Source: Salinibacterium sp. NK8237
GTDB taxonomy: Bacteria; Actinomycetota; Actinomycetes; Actinomycetales; Microbacteriaceae
DNA: 64,000 nucleotides
Direction of reading: 5' to 3'
Assembly (NCBI RefSeq): GCF_015864955.1
Contig: NZ_JADYWE010000002.1
Span: 314,326 to 378,325, forward strand
How positions within the stretch are numbered: position 1 is the stretch's first letter; each line of letters begins with the position of its first letter. Position numbers and translations under genes: made by a program. The notes below the pieces were generated by a model that saw only the letters and a program-made list of their open reading frames with translations, was not told where the DNA came from and did no database searches. This document shows, piece after piece, positions 9,304 through 16,814 of this stretch.

Positions 9304-10551
9304 ATGACCCAGCAACTCGAAACCACCGTGTGCATTGCGGGCGGTGGGCCAGCGGGAATTGTGGCCGGCCTGATTCTCGCCCGAGCCGGGGTCGACGTTG
9401 TGGTGCTGGAGAAGCACGCCGACTTTTTGCGGGACTTTCGTGGTGACACCGTTCACCCATCCACGCTGAATTTGCTCGATCAGTTAGGCGTGGGCGCTCA
9501 GGCGAAAGCAATTGAGCACAGTGAACTTTCTAGCCTCGATGCGGTCATTGACGGCATCCGGCTGAAGGCGGTTGATTTCACCACCCTGCCCGCCCCACAC
9601 CCCTATGTCACGCTGATGCCACAGTGGGATCTGCTGACGTTGCTCGCTGAGGAAGCGCGTGCGCAGTCGTCGTTCCGGTTGGTGCTTGAGGCGACCGCGC
9701 AGTCGGAAATTCAGGAAAACGGCCGAGTCGTGGGTGTTAAGGCGAGCACGTCCGATGGCCCGATACGCGTTACGGCGGCGCTCACGGTAGCCGCTGATGG
9801 GCGCGATTCTGCAGTGCGCGACTCTCTCGGTTTAGTGCCTCATGACTACGGTGTTCCCATAGATGTGCTGTGGTTTCGGGTGCCACGGCCGACAAAACCA
9901 ATGCCGGACACGTTGGCGAACATTCGTGGTGGTTCGGCTCTCGTGACGATTCCGCGGCCCGGCTATTTTCAGTGCGGGCTCCTTATTCGCAAGGGCACTT
10001 TTCCTGAATTTCAAAAGGCAGGCATCGAGGCCTTCCGCCACACGATCGCGAGCATCGCCCCGCGTCTTACCGAAGTCACGGCCGAGATCGGCAGCTTCGA
10101 CGATGTGAAGCTGTTGTCGGTGCAGATCAACCGCCTGCACAAATGGTGGGTTCCTGGCGCGCTGTGCATCGGGGATGCCGCCCACGCCATGTCGCCCGCG
10201 TTCGGCGTGGGTATCAACTACGCGATTCAGGATGCTGTTGCTCTCGCGAACATCCTGGTTCCCGCACTGCGTACCAAGGGAACGGATGCCGCAGCGATCG
10301 ACGAGGCATGTGCTGCGCTGCAGCGTCGCCGGGCGCTTCCGACCGCGCTCATGCAGCGCATGCAACGGGTTGCGCACCGGCTCATCAATCGCGCGACACG
10401 TGGAGTTGTTCTGCACAACCCACCGCAACTGCGCGAACGCTTCGTGATCGCAGTGGTTCTGCCGCGCCTTCGCCCCATCTTGGCGAGGATCGTGGGCTAT
10501 GGGTTTCGCCCGGAACGTATCGCGCGCGGCATTCTGCGGCCGCGCGCCTAG
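9304..10551 (+). CDS. FAD-dependent monooxygenase (PHBH/UbiH-like)
   Basis: 415 residues from ATG 9304, which has GGAGGGAAG just upstream; a GTG at 9265 is in frame but lacks this support. Visible: N-terminal GGGPAGIVAGLILARAG (FAD ADP part), the DG motif TVAADGRDSAVRD, and the GD motif CIGDAAHAMSPAFGVGINYAIQDA that binds the FAD ribose. This is the class A flavoprotein hydroxylase pattern. C-terminal residues are basic and may touch the membrane. Neighbours do not suggest a pathway, so the substrate (aromatic ring, quinone or antibiotic) is open. Confidence 0.85.
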   Translation: MTQQLETTVCIAGGGPAGIVAGLILARAGVDVVVLEKHADFLRDFRGDTVHPSTLNLLDQLGVGAQAKAIEHSELSSLDAVIDGIRLKAVDFTTLPAPHPYVTLMPQWDLLTLLAEEARAQSSFRLVLEATAQSEIQENGRVVGVKASTSDGPIRVTAALTVAADGRDSAVRDSLGLVPHDYGVPIDVLWFRVPRPTKPMPDTLANIRGGSALVTIPRPGYFQCGLLIRKGTFPEFQKAGIEAFRHTIASIAPRLTEVTAEIGSFDDVKLLSVQINRLHKWWVPGALCIGDAAHAMSPAFGVGINYAIQDAVALANILVPALRTKGTDAAAIDEACAALQRRRALPTALMQRMQRVAHRLINRATRGVVLHNPPQLRERFVIAVVLPRLRPILARIVGYGFRPERIARGILRPRA

Positions 10552-10613
10552 CGGCGATCAGTGCAGCACAACCGCACCGCCGGCCGTTCTTTGCCAGCGG
10601 GAGCCCAACCGCG

Positions 10614-11321
10614 CTAGTACGTTTCGAGCACCATGGTGACGGCCCAGACCACGCTGGCACCGATCAGAGCAGCAAACACGAGCAACCAGAAAACGGATGG
10701 CACTCCGGTGCGCTTGAAGAGCAGGTACGCGTCTGAGGTGCTCAGTTGATCGCGGCGACGGGTGTGTACGCCAATCACGGTGGCGAGGCCGCGCACGCTT
10801 CCGACGAGCAGCGCAATGGCGATGATCAGCAATACGTAGCTCTGCTGTTCTGGAGTTGCCCATACCCAGAGGGCGGCGCTCGCGGCAGCGGATACCGCCA
10901 CGACAAGAAAGCCGAAGAGATTGCGGATAACCAGCAGGGTGAGCACCAAAATGATGCCGCCCACGAACAGGGCCATCGCGGTGTAGCCCTGGGTGACGCA
11001 CCAGAGTTGCACGGCTCCGACGATTGCGGGTGCCGGATAACCGAGCGATCCGCTGATCACGGAGCCGAGTTTGCCGCGACCGCTGCTGACGGCTTCGCCC
11101 GAATGGTTCATGCGAATCTTCATTCCGTGAACGAAGCGACCGGTCAGTATGGCGCCAACGGCATGCCCGAGTTCGTGCACAAGGGTCGTGAAGAGTCCGA
11201 ACCACTTCCAGATGGGCTGCGGGATGCTCAGTACGGCTGCGGCGGCCACGATCACAATCAGCAGGGTCGGCGAAATGTCGACGGGCGTTGTGCGGGCGAG
11301 GGAGTCGAGGAGGGCATCCAT
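10614..11321 (-). CDS. M50-family membrane metallopeptidase
   Basis: 235 residues with several hydrophobic segments. The zinc motif HELGH (His49, Glu50, His53) lies in the first third, inside the sequence FTTLVHELGHAVGAILTG. The rest is transmembrane, with GYPAPAIVGA giving a likely third-ligand region. This matches the M50B-like group (PF13398), distantly related to site-2 proteases. No PDZ domain or sigma/anti-sigma gene is beside it, so the substrate is unknown. It is divergent from the DUF4956 operon. Confidence 0.82.
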   Translation of the reverse strand: MDALLDSLARTTPVDISPTLLIVIVAAAAVLSIPQPIWKWFGLFTTLVHELGHAVGAILTGRFVHGMKIRMNHSGEAVSSGRGKLGSVISGSLGYPAPAIVGAVQLWCVTQGYTAMALFVGGIILVLTLLVIRNLFGFLVVAVSAAASAALWVWATPEQQSYVLLIIAIALLVGSVRGLATVIGVHTRRRDQLSTSDAYLLFKRTGVPSVFWLLVFAALIGASVVWAVTMVLETY

Positions 11322-11475
11322 TGTCGAATTCTCTCACCTGCACTGGGCATTGCACGCCATCTTCAGACTCCCACGCCGCGCGAAGTCTGTTCATAGAAAC
11401 CCCATAGGGTTCTCGGGCTCAATGGGTACCAGCGTGAAAGCGCGACTACATCTCGCACCAACCTGGAGTCCCACA

Positions 11476-12123
11476 ATGAGCCAACTCACCATGATCGCCC
11501 TCGACCTTGTCGCTATCGGCCTTCTCACCTTCGCTCTGTACTTCCCGCGTCACCGCCGCCGCGACTTGCTCGTGGCGTACCTCATCGTGAACGTTGGCGT
11601 TATGGCCGTCACGGTCATGCTCGCCGATAGTGCGGTGGGCGTTGGTCTCGGTCTTGGTCTCTTTGGAGTGCTCTCCATCATCCGTCTGCGTTCGTCTGAA
11701 ATCGCGCAGCACGAGGTTGCTTACTACTTCGCAGCCCTCGCTCTCGGCCTCATCGCGGGCCTGGGCGCCGCCGATCTCTCGGCCGACACGGCCTCGACAA
11801 CAACGCTCGCGAGTTTCGTCGCACCCGCACTCATGGCCATGCTCCTGCTGGTTATGACCTTCGGTGATCACCCAGGACTCTTCCGTGCGTACCGCCAGCA
11901 GACAGTGACTTTGGACTCCGCAATCGCCGACGAGTCCATCCTGCGGGCTCGTCTCGAAAACCTTCTCGGTGCTCGAGTGCACTCGGTCACGATCAACAAG
12001 CTTGACCTTGTCAACGACACCACTGTGGTGGATGTTCGCTACCGGATCACCGGCGGCGCCCACGTCACCGGCAGCACTACACCCACCACCGCGTCAGAGC
12101 TTCTGGAAGGAGCGAACCGATGA
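11476..12123 (+). CDS. DUF4956 membrane protein, first gene of VTC/Cthe_2159 trio
   Basis: 215 residues from ATG 11476 (CTGGAG about 8 bp upstream); the frame is open further upstream, but that part overlaps the divergent M50 gene. Four hydrophobic segments occupy the first two thirds (LDLVAIGLLTFALYF onward), with the conserved GLFGVLSIIRLRS loop typical of DUF4956. The C-terminal third (about residues 140-215) is soluble and ferredoxin-like in pattern (LGARVHSVTINKLDLVNDTTVVDVRY). Its stop overlaps the start of the VTC gene (ATGA), so the two are translationally coupled. DUF4956 often accompanies VTC and CotH or Cthe_2159 proteins; its activity is not known. Confidence 0.85.
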   Translation: MSQLTMIALDLVAIGLLTFALYFPRHRRRDLLVAYLIVNVGVMAVTVMLADSAVGVGLGLGLFGVLSIIRLRSSEIAQHEVAYYFAALALGLIAGLGAADLSADTASTTTLASFVAPALMAMLLLVMTFGDHPGLFRAYRQQTVTLDSAIADESILRARLENLLGARVHSVTINKLDLVNDTTVVDVRYRITGGAHVTGSTTPTTASELLEGANR

Positions 12124-12992
12124 CTACCCCCGACACCGAGCGCTTCGCCACGATCTCGCTCGAAGAGCTGGCCGAACGTGCCTCTCTCCTGACCCGCGTT
12201 GACCGCAAGTACCTGGTTCCGGCATCCGATTTGGTTGCCCTGCTCGCGGAGCTCGAAGACCAGGCTCGTGTGCTGGAGATCAACGATCAGCAGCACTTTG
12301 ACTACGAGTCCGTCTACTTTGATACTCCGGATGCCGCCAGCTACCTGCTGGCAGCCCACCCGCGTCGTCGCCGCTTCAAGGCTCGCACTCGCAGCTACAT
12401 GGACACCGGAGACTGCTACCTCGAGGTCAAGACCAAGGGGTCACGCGGAACCACCGCGAAGCAGCGACTGCCGTATAGCTTCGACGAGCGCGATCACCTC
12501 ACCGAGGCTGGGCGTGACTATATCGACGAGCTGCTCCATGATGCTTCGGTCGAAGGAATCGACACGGAGGTAATGGAGCCAGTACTCACGACTCGTTACA
12601 CCCGCACGACACTGTTCTTGCCCGCCAGCGGTAGCCGGTGCACGATCGACAGTTCTCTCGCCTGGCAGCGCACCGTCGCCGACGAGCACGCTGTCGACCA
12701 GCACGGCGCCAACGCGGACGACACCGCTGAGTTCGCTGAAGCTGAATTTGGCACCGCAGAATTGTCTTTCGCCGACACCGTGATCGTGGAGACAAAGTCG
12801 GCAGGTCAGGCCAGCGAGGTTGACCGCATCCTATGGCGAATGGGGCACCGCCCCGACCGCATCTCCAAGTTCGCAACAGGGCTTGCTGCGCTGCGGCCAG
12901 AACTGCCGAACAACCGGTGGGCACGAGTATTGCGCCAGCACTTTGCTCCGGCACTTGAGGCGCAAGACCTGCCTTCGGTTCTCGCCGCCTAA
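12120..12992 (+). CDS. VTC-domain polyphosphate polymerase-like protein
   Basis: 290 residues, nearly all one VTC domain (PF09359), a tunnel-fold in the triphosphate tunnel metalloenzyme group. Basic and acidic tunnel residues are visible: RVDRKY near residue 27, VYFDTP near 66, RFKARTRSY near 86, YLEVKTK near 100, and a late VETKSAG. In yeast Vtc4 this fold makes polyphosphate from ATP. Bacterial members beside DUF4956 are not well defined biochemically, and no SPX domain is present. No signal or membrane segment, so the cytoplasmic face next to the DUF4956 protein is likely. Confidence 0.85.
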   Translation: MTTPDTERFATISLEELAERASLLTRVDRKYLVPASDLVALLAELEDQARVLEINDQQHFDYESVYFDTPDAASYLLAAHPRRRRFKARTRSYMDTGDCYLEVKTKGSRGTTAKQRLPYSFDERDHLTEAGRDYIDELLHDASVEGIDTEVMEPVLTTRYTRTTLFLPASGSRCTIDSSLAWQRTVADEHAVDQHGANADDTAEFAEAEFGTAELSFADTVIVETKSAGQASEVDRILWRMGHRPDRISKFATGLAALRPELPNNRWARVLRQHFAPALEAQDLPSVLAA

Positions 12993-13015
12993 CCAATTTC
13001 TGCTAGGGACACATC

Positions 13016-14854
13016 GTGGGAAAAAAGACGCTTTTCGCCGCCGGTTTCTCCACGATTGTCCTCACCGCAATCGTGGCCGGATGCTCGACCGCAGCCCTCA
13101 GCGATGCGACTGCTGAGGCAGCAGCGGTCGGTGCACTCGGCATCGATGCGACGCAGAATGCCGAACAGATCTTGGCCGACAACGACACCTCGCCAACGAC
13201 ATCCGCTGACTTCGACTACAGCGTGACGCAGGCAGTGTCTATCGCCTTGCAGAGCACGACAGCGAGTGCCAGTGGTGCCGGTGCTGTCATTGACGGCAGT
13301 ACCATCACCATCACCACAGCGGGAACGTACGTGCTCGGTGGCACACTTTCTGACGGCCAGATTGTCGTGGATACCGCTGACGAGGGCATTGTGCGCCTCG
13401 TGCTTGATGGCGCAAATATTTCCAGTTCGACCACAGCCGCGATCTATTTTGCGGCGGCGGATGAAGCGCAAATCGTTCTAGCGGACGGCAGCGTTAACTC
13501 GCTCAGCGATACCAGCGCCTACGCTGACGATTCTGAAGCGGGGGCTGCACTCGATAGCAGCACCGACCTCCTGGTGTGGGGCGATGGATCGCTCACGGTC
13601 CACGGCAATGCGAACGATGCGATCGCGAGCTCCGCTGGGGTCACGATCGACTCCGGAAGCATCACGGTCGACGCCGTTGACGACGGCATCCGTGGCAAGG
13701 ATTACCTCGTGATCCAGGGCGGCGATGTCAACATTGCTGCCGGCGGCGACGGGCTCAAGTCGGATAACGACAGCGACGAGGCTCGGGGGTTCATCGCGAT
13801 CACCGCAGGAATCGTGGCGGTGGATGCCGCCGGTGACGGTCTGCAGGCCGAGACCGATCTGGTGGTCTCAGGCGGCTCGCTTGCGGTGATCTCGGGTGGC
13901 GGGGCGGCGATTCTCGCCGATGACGATGTGTCGTCGAAGGGACTCAAATCGGGTGATTTCACGGTGCTCGAAGGGGCAACCGTCACGGTCGATTCTTCGG
14001 ATGATGCCGTGCACTCCGACGGTGCCATCCACCTGGGTTCGGGAATGGTCACGCTCGCCACCGGAGACGACGGCTTCCATGCGGAAGGCACGGCCTACAT
14101 CAGCGACGGAACGCTCCTCATCACGCACAGTGTTGAGGGTATCGAAGGCCAGGCCGTCACCATCTCTGGCGGTTCGATCGATGTCACGGCCAGCGACGAT
14201 GGCATTAACGTGTCTTCGGCGAATGGCCCGGTCGAGGAGGGAGCAAGTGCGGCGGAGGCAGACACTGAACTCGCTTCCGACAGCACAAACACTTTACTGA
14301 TCACCGGCGGCGAGATCGTGATCGATTCCAATAGCGATGGCATTGATGTCAACGGTGTGGCCAGCATTTCGGGCGGAACGATCGTTGTGACCGGCACGAC
14401 CGACAGTCGCAATGGTGCGCTCGATACCGACAGCACCTTCCTCATTTCAGGAGGAACTCTGCTCGCAGTCGGCAGTTCGTTGATGGCAGAAGCTCCGGAT
14501 GCCGAATCCGAACAGACGACTGTCTCCTTTCTCTTTGAGACTGACATTCCCGCGGACACTGTGGTCACTCTCGTCGATAGTGCCGGCAATGCGGTCGCCG
14601 GTTTTACCACCCTGAAGACGACGCAGTCGATCGTCTTCAGCTCTGACGAGATTGTGGCTGGTGCCAGCTATAACGCCTTCACCGGCGGCGAGCTCGAGGA
14701 CACGATCCTTGGGGGGTTCGCACATGCGGGCGATTATTCAGCGGCCACTCTCGACTCGACCGCGATCGGAGGGGACGACCCTGCCGGCACTGTTTCTCGA
14801 TCGGACCGAAGCGACCGGTCCGGCACTGATGCTGGGGGTCGAACCGAGGGCTAA
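13016..14854 (+). CDS. Secreted Cthe_2159-like beta-helix carbohydrate-binding lipoprotein
   Basis: 612 residues from the GTG at 13016 (AGGGAC upstream). N-terminal lipoprotein signal with lipobox VAGC (about residue 24). The long middle is a right-handed beta-helix of repeated turns (GSLTVHGNANDAIAS, GSITVDAVDDGIRGKDYL, GDVNIAAGGDGLKSDND) rich in Asp-Gly, which suggests calcium binding. This matches the Cthe_2159 family, where one member binds cellulose and polygalacturonate. The end (about residues 580-612) is Ser/Asp/Arg-rich. It is 23 bp after the VTC gene and likely co-transcribed, so the trio appears to make or bind an envelope polymer. Confidence 0.84.
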   Translation: MGKKTLFAAGFSTIVLTAIVAGCSTAALSDATAEAAAVGALGIDATQNAEQILADNDTSPTTSADFDYSVTQAVSIALQSTTASASGAGAVIDGSTITITTAGTYVLGGTLSDGQIVVDTADEGIVRLVLDGANISSSTTAAIYFAAADEAQIVLADGSVNSLSDTSAYADDSEAGAALDSSTDLLVWGDGSLTVHGNANDAIASSAGVTIDSGSITVDAVDDGIRGKDYLVIQGGDVNIAAGGDGLKSDNDSDEARGFIAITAGIVAVDAAGDGLQAETDLVVSGGSLAVISGGGAAILADDDVSSKGLKSGDFTVLEGATVTVDSSDDAVHSDGAIHLGSGMVTLATGDDGFHAEGTAYISDGTLLITHSVEGIEGQAVTISGGSIDVTASDDGINVSSANGPVEEGASAAEADTELASDSTNTLLITGGEIVIDSNSDGIDVNGVASISGGTIVVTGTTDSRNGALDTDSTFLISGGTLLAVGSSLMAEAPDAESEQTTVSFLFETDIPADTVVTLVDSAGNAVAGFTTLKTTQSIVFSSDEIVAGASYNAFTGGELEDTILGGFAHAGDYSAATLDSTAIGGDDPAGTVSRSDRSDRSGTDAGGRTEG

Positions 14855-14906
14855 GCACACGGTCGCGAGGCACCCGCCGTTCCAGCGGAGGGCGTAGCGT
14901 TATCGT

Positions 14907-15905
14907 ATGGATATTCGCACTCTCGGCCGCACGGGCCGCTCTGTTTCCGCAATCGGTCTCGGCACGTGGCAGCTCGGCGCCGACTGGGGAGACGTCAGTG
15001 AGGCAGATGCCCGCGGCGTGCTCGATGCCGCTGTTAACGGGGGAGTCACCTTCTTTGACACCGCCGATGTCTATGGCGATGGCCGAAGCGAAACCCTCAT
15101 CGGTGGCTATCTAGCCGATCGTCCCGCGCTCGACATCACGGTCGCCACCAAGATGGGGCGTCGTGAAGCCCAAGACCCGAGCAACTTCACACTCGCCAAG
15201 TTTCGCGAATGGACCGACCGCTCGCGCCGCAATCTCGGCACCGACACTCTTGACTTGGTGCAACTGCACTGCCCACCCACCGCGGTCTTCAGCATGGATG
15301 CCGTCTTCGACGACCTCGACACTCTCGTCGCCGAGGGCGCCATCGCGGCCTACGGTGTGAGCGTCGAGACCGCGGATGAGGCGCTCGCCGCTATCGCCCG
15401 CCCGAACGTTGCGACCGTGCAGATCATCCTCAACGCCTTCCGCCTCAAGCCGCTCGATGCGGTCCTGCCAGCCGCGCTCGACGCTGGCGTCGGAATCATC
15501 GCTCGCGTGCCGCTGGCCTCCGGCTTGCTCAGTGGCAAGTACCGCGTCGACACGACGTTTGCGGAGAATGACCACCGCACGTACAACCGCAACGGCGAAG
15601 CCTTCGATGTGGGCGAGACCTTCTCGGGTATCGACTTCGAGACCGGTGTTGCGGCGGCTCAGGAATTCGCGGCACTGATTGCTGCTGAGCCCGCTGTCAG
15701 CGATTTCTCCACTCCGCAGATTGCCCTCGCCTGGGTTGCTCAGCAGCCTGGCGTTAGCTCGGTTATTCCGGGCGCTCGCAACGTGGCGCAGGCCCAGTCC
15801 AATGCTGGTGCTGGCGAAGTGCCTCAGCTGAGCGAGGGCTTCATGGCCGGCGTGCGCGACATCTACGACCGCCACTTTCGTGCGGCCGTGCATCCGCGCT
15901 GGTAA
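14907..15905 (+). CDS. Aldo/keto reductase
   Basis: 332 residues of the AKR TIM-barrel family. The tetrad is visible: Asp and Tyr in FFDTADVYGDGRSE, Lys in VATKMGRRE, His in VQLHCPP. NADPH-site segments (VIPGARNVAQAQSN) occur near the C-terminus. The general pattern fits the AKR11/AKR12-like bacterial reductases that act on sugars or methylglyoxal-type aldehydes. ATG 14907 has GCGGAGGG upstream. It lies between the Cthe_2159-like gene and the minus-strand polysaccharide operon, ending 3 bp before the lipoprotein gene's stop. Confidence 0.9.
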   Translation: MDIRTLGRTGRSVSAIGLGTWQLGADWGDVSEADARGVLDAAVNGGVTFFDTADVYGDGRSETLIGGYLADRPALDITVATKMGRREAQDPSNFTLAKFREWTDRSRRNLGTDTLDLVQLHCPPTAVFSMDAVFDDLDTLVAEGAIAAYGVSVETADEALAAIARPNVATVQIILNAFRLKPLDAVLPAALDAGVGIIARVPLASGLLSGKYRVDTTFAENDHRTYNRNGEAFDVGETFSGIDFETGVAAAQEFAALIAAEPAVSDFSTPQIALAWVAQQPGVSSVIPGARNVAQAQSNAGAGEVPQLSEGFMAGVRDIYDRHFRAAVHPRW

Positions 15906-15908
15906 TAG

Positions 15909-16814
15909 TTAGCGCACTTGGCTGGTCGTCACGATGGTCAGCCAAGGCCCGCGGGGCACGTCAGAAGTGTCGACGAACCTCCAATTGACGACAGCAGATT
16001 GGCCGTTGATCTCCGGGTAGCCCAAACAGCTCGTGAGCGCCGGCGACACATCAAGCCCGGCACCGCCATAGCGGGAGTTCGCTGGCCGAGCGTCGTCTGT
16101 GCCGAAAACATAGGCTGCATCGTGGTACTCGCCGGGGCCCGCATCCTGAATTTGACCGAAACAGATAGCCCCAGCCCGGGTTATCTCGACCCATCGGTTC
16201 TTCATATAGCTGAAGGATGGGTCGCCGCGGTGGGAAGCATAGGCAGATTCTGACGCCCACGGGATGACGGCGTCGCGATTCGCAAAACCAGTGCGGTCGT
16301 TGATGTCGTCGTACGGCAGGTCGAGATAGAAAGGGTTCTCGCGCGGCTTCATCGACGAAGGAAAGTAGCCGTTGCTCGACACTCGGGCCTCGGTTCTGCA
16401 CTCGGCGCCGACCACGAGACCGTCGCATCCGCCGTAGCTGCCAAGCCAATCGGAGTCATAGGTTGAAATCTCTTGGCTGCCGTCGGCCGCAGAAGCATCG
16501 AAAATTTCGCCAACCCAAAACGTGGTTGAGACGATGTTTGTGTGCCACGGATACTCCGATGCGGCAGGAGGGGCTGGCGCATCCGGCTCAGAGGGCTTCG
16601 ACTCAGTCGGCGCTGGAGTTGCTGTTTTTGTCGGCGACGGCGCGGCTGTTGACGACGGCGTGCGTGGTGCCGACGGCGACTGCGATGAGGCTGGGCTGCT
16701 CGATTGCCGGCCGTCAACGCACCCCGTAAATGACGCGAAAATGCACACCCCCAGGGCAACGCTCACCAGTTGACCGGTGCGCGCTGCCCCTCGGATGTGC
16801 GGTTGGGTTGTCAC
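15909..16814 (-). CDS. Secreted lipoprotein with conserved Trp/Cys-rich domain, unknown function
   Basis: 301 residues. Hydrophobic signal with lipobox FTGC (about residue 32), then a Ser/Pro/Thr/Ala linker to about residue 85. The globular domain begins YPWHTNIVSTTFWVGEIFD and contains SYGGCDG, a short Cys-rich stretch, NPFYLDLPYDDIND, and FGQIQDAGPGEYHDAAYVFG. The last part, with QDAGP and Asp/Gly/Tyr, recalls double-psi barrel cell-wall proteins (expansin or GH45-like), but I cannot confirm this. The GTG start overlaps the deacetylase stop (GTGA), so it is the last gene of the five-gene operon and is likely to act on the same surface polymer. Confidence 0.78.
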   Translation of the reverse strand: MTTQPHIRGAARTGQLVSVALGVCIFASFTGCVDGRQSSSPASSQSPSAPRTPSSTAAPSPTKTATPAPTESKPSEPDAPAPPAASEYPWHTNIVSTTFWVGEIFDASAADGSQEISTYDSDWLGSYGGCDGLVVGAECRTEARVSSNGYFPSSMKPRENPFYLDLPYDDINDRTGFANRDAVIPWASESAYASHRGDPSFSYMKNRWVEITRAGAICFGQIQDAGPGEYHDAAYVFGTDDARPANSRYGGAGLDVSPALTSCLGYPEINGQSAVVNWRFVDTSDVPRGPWLTIVTTSQVR

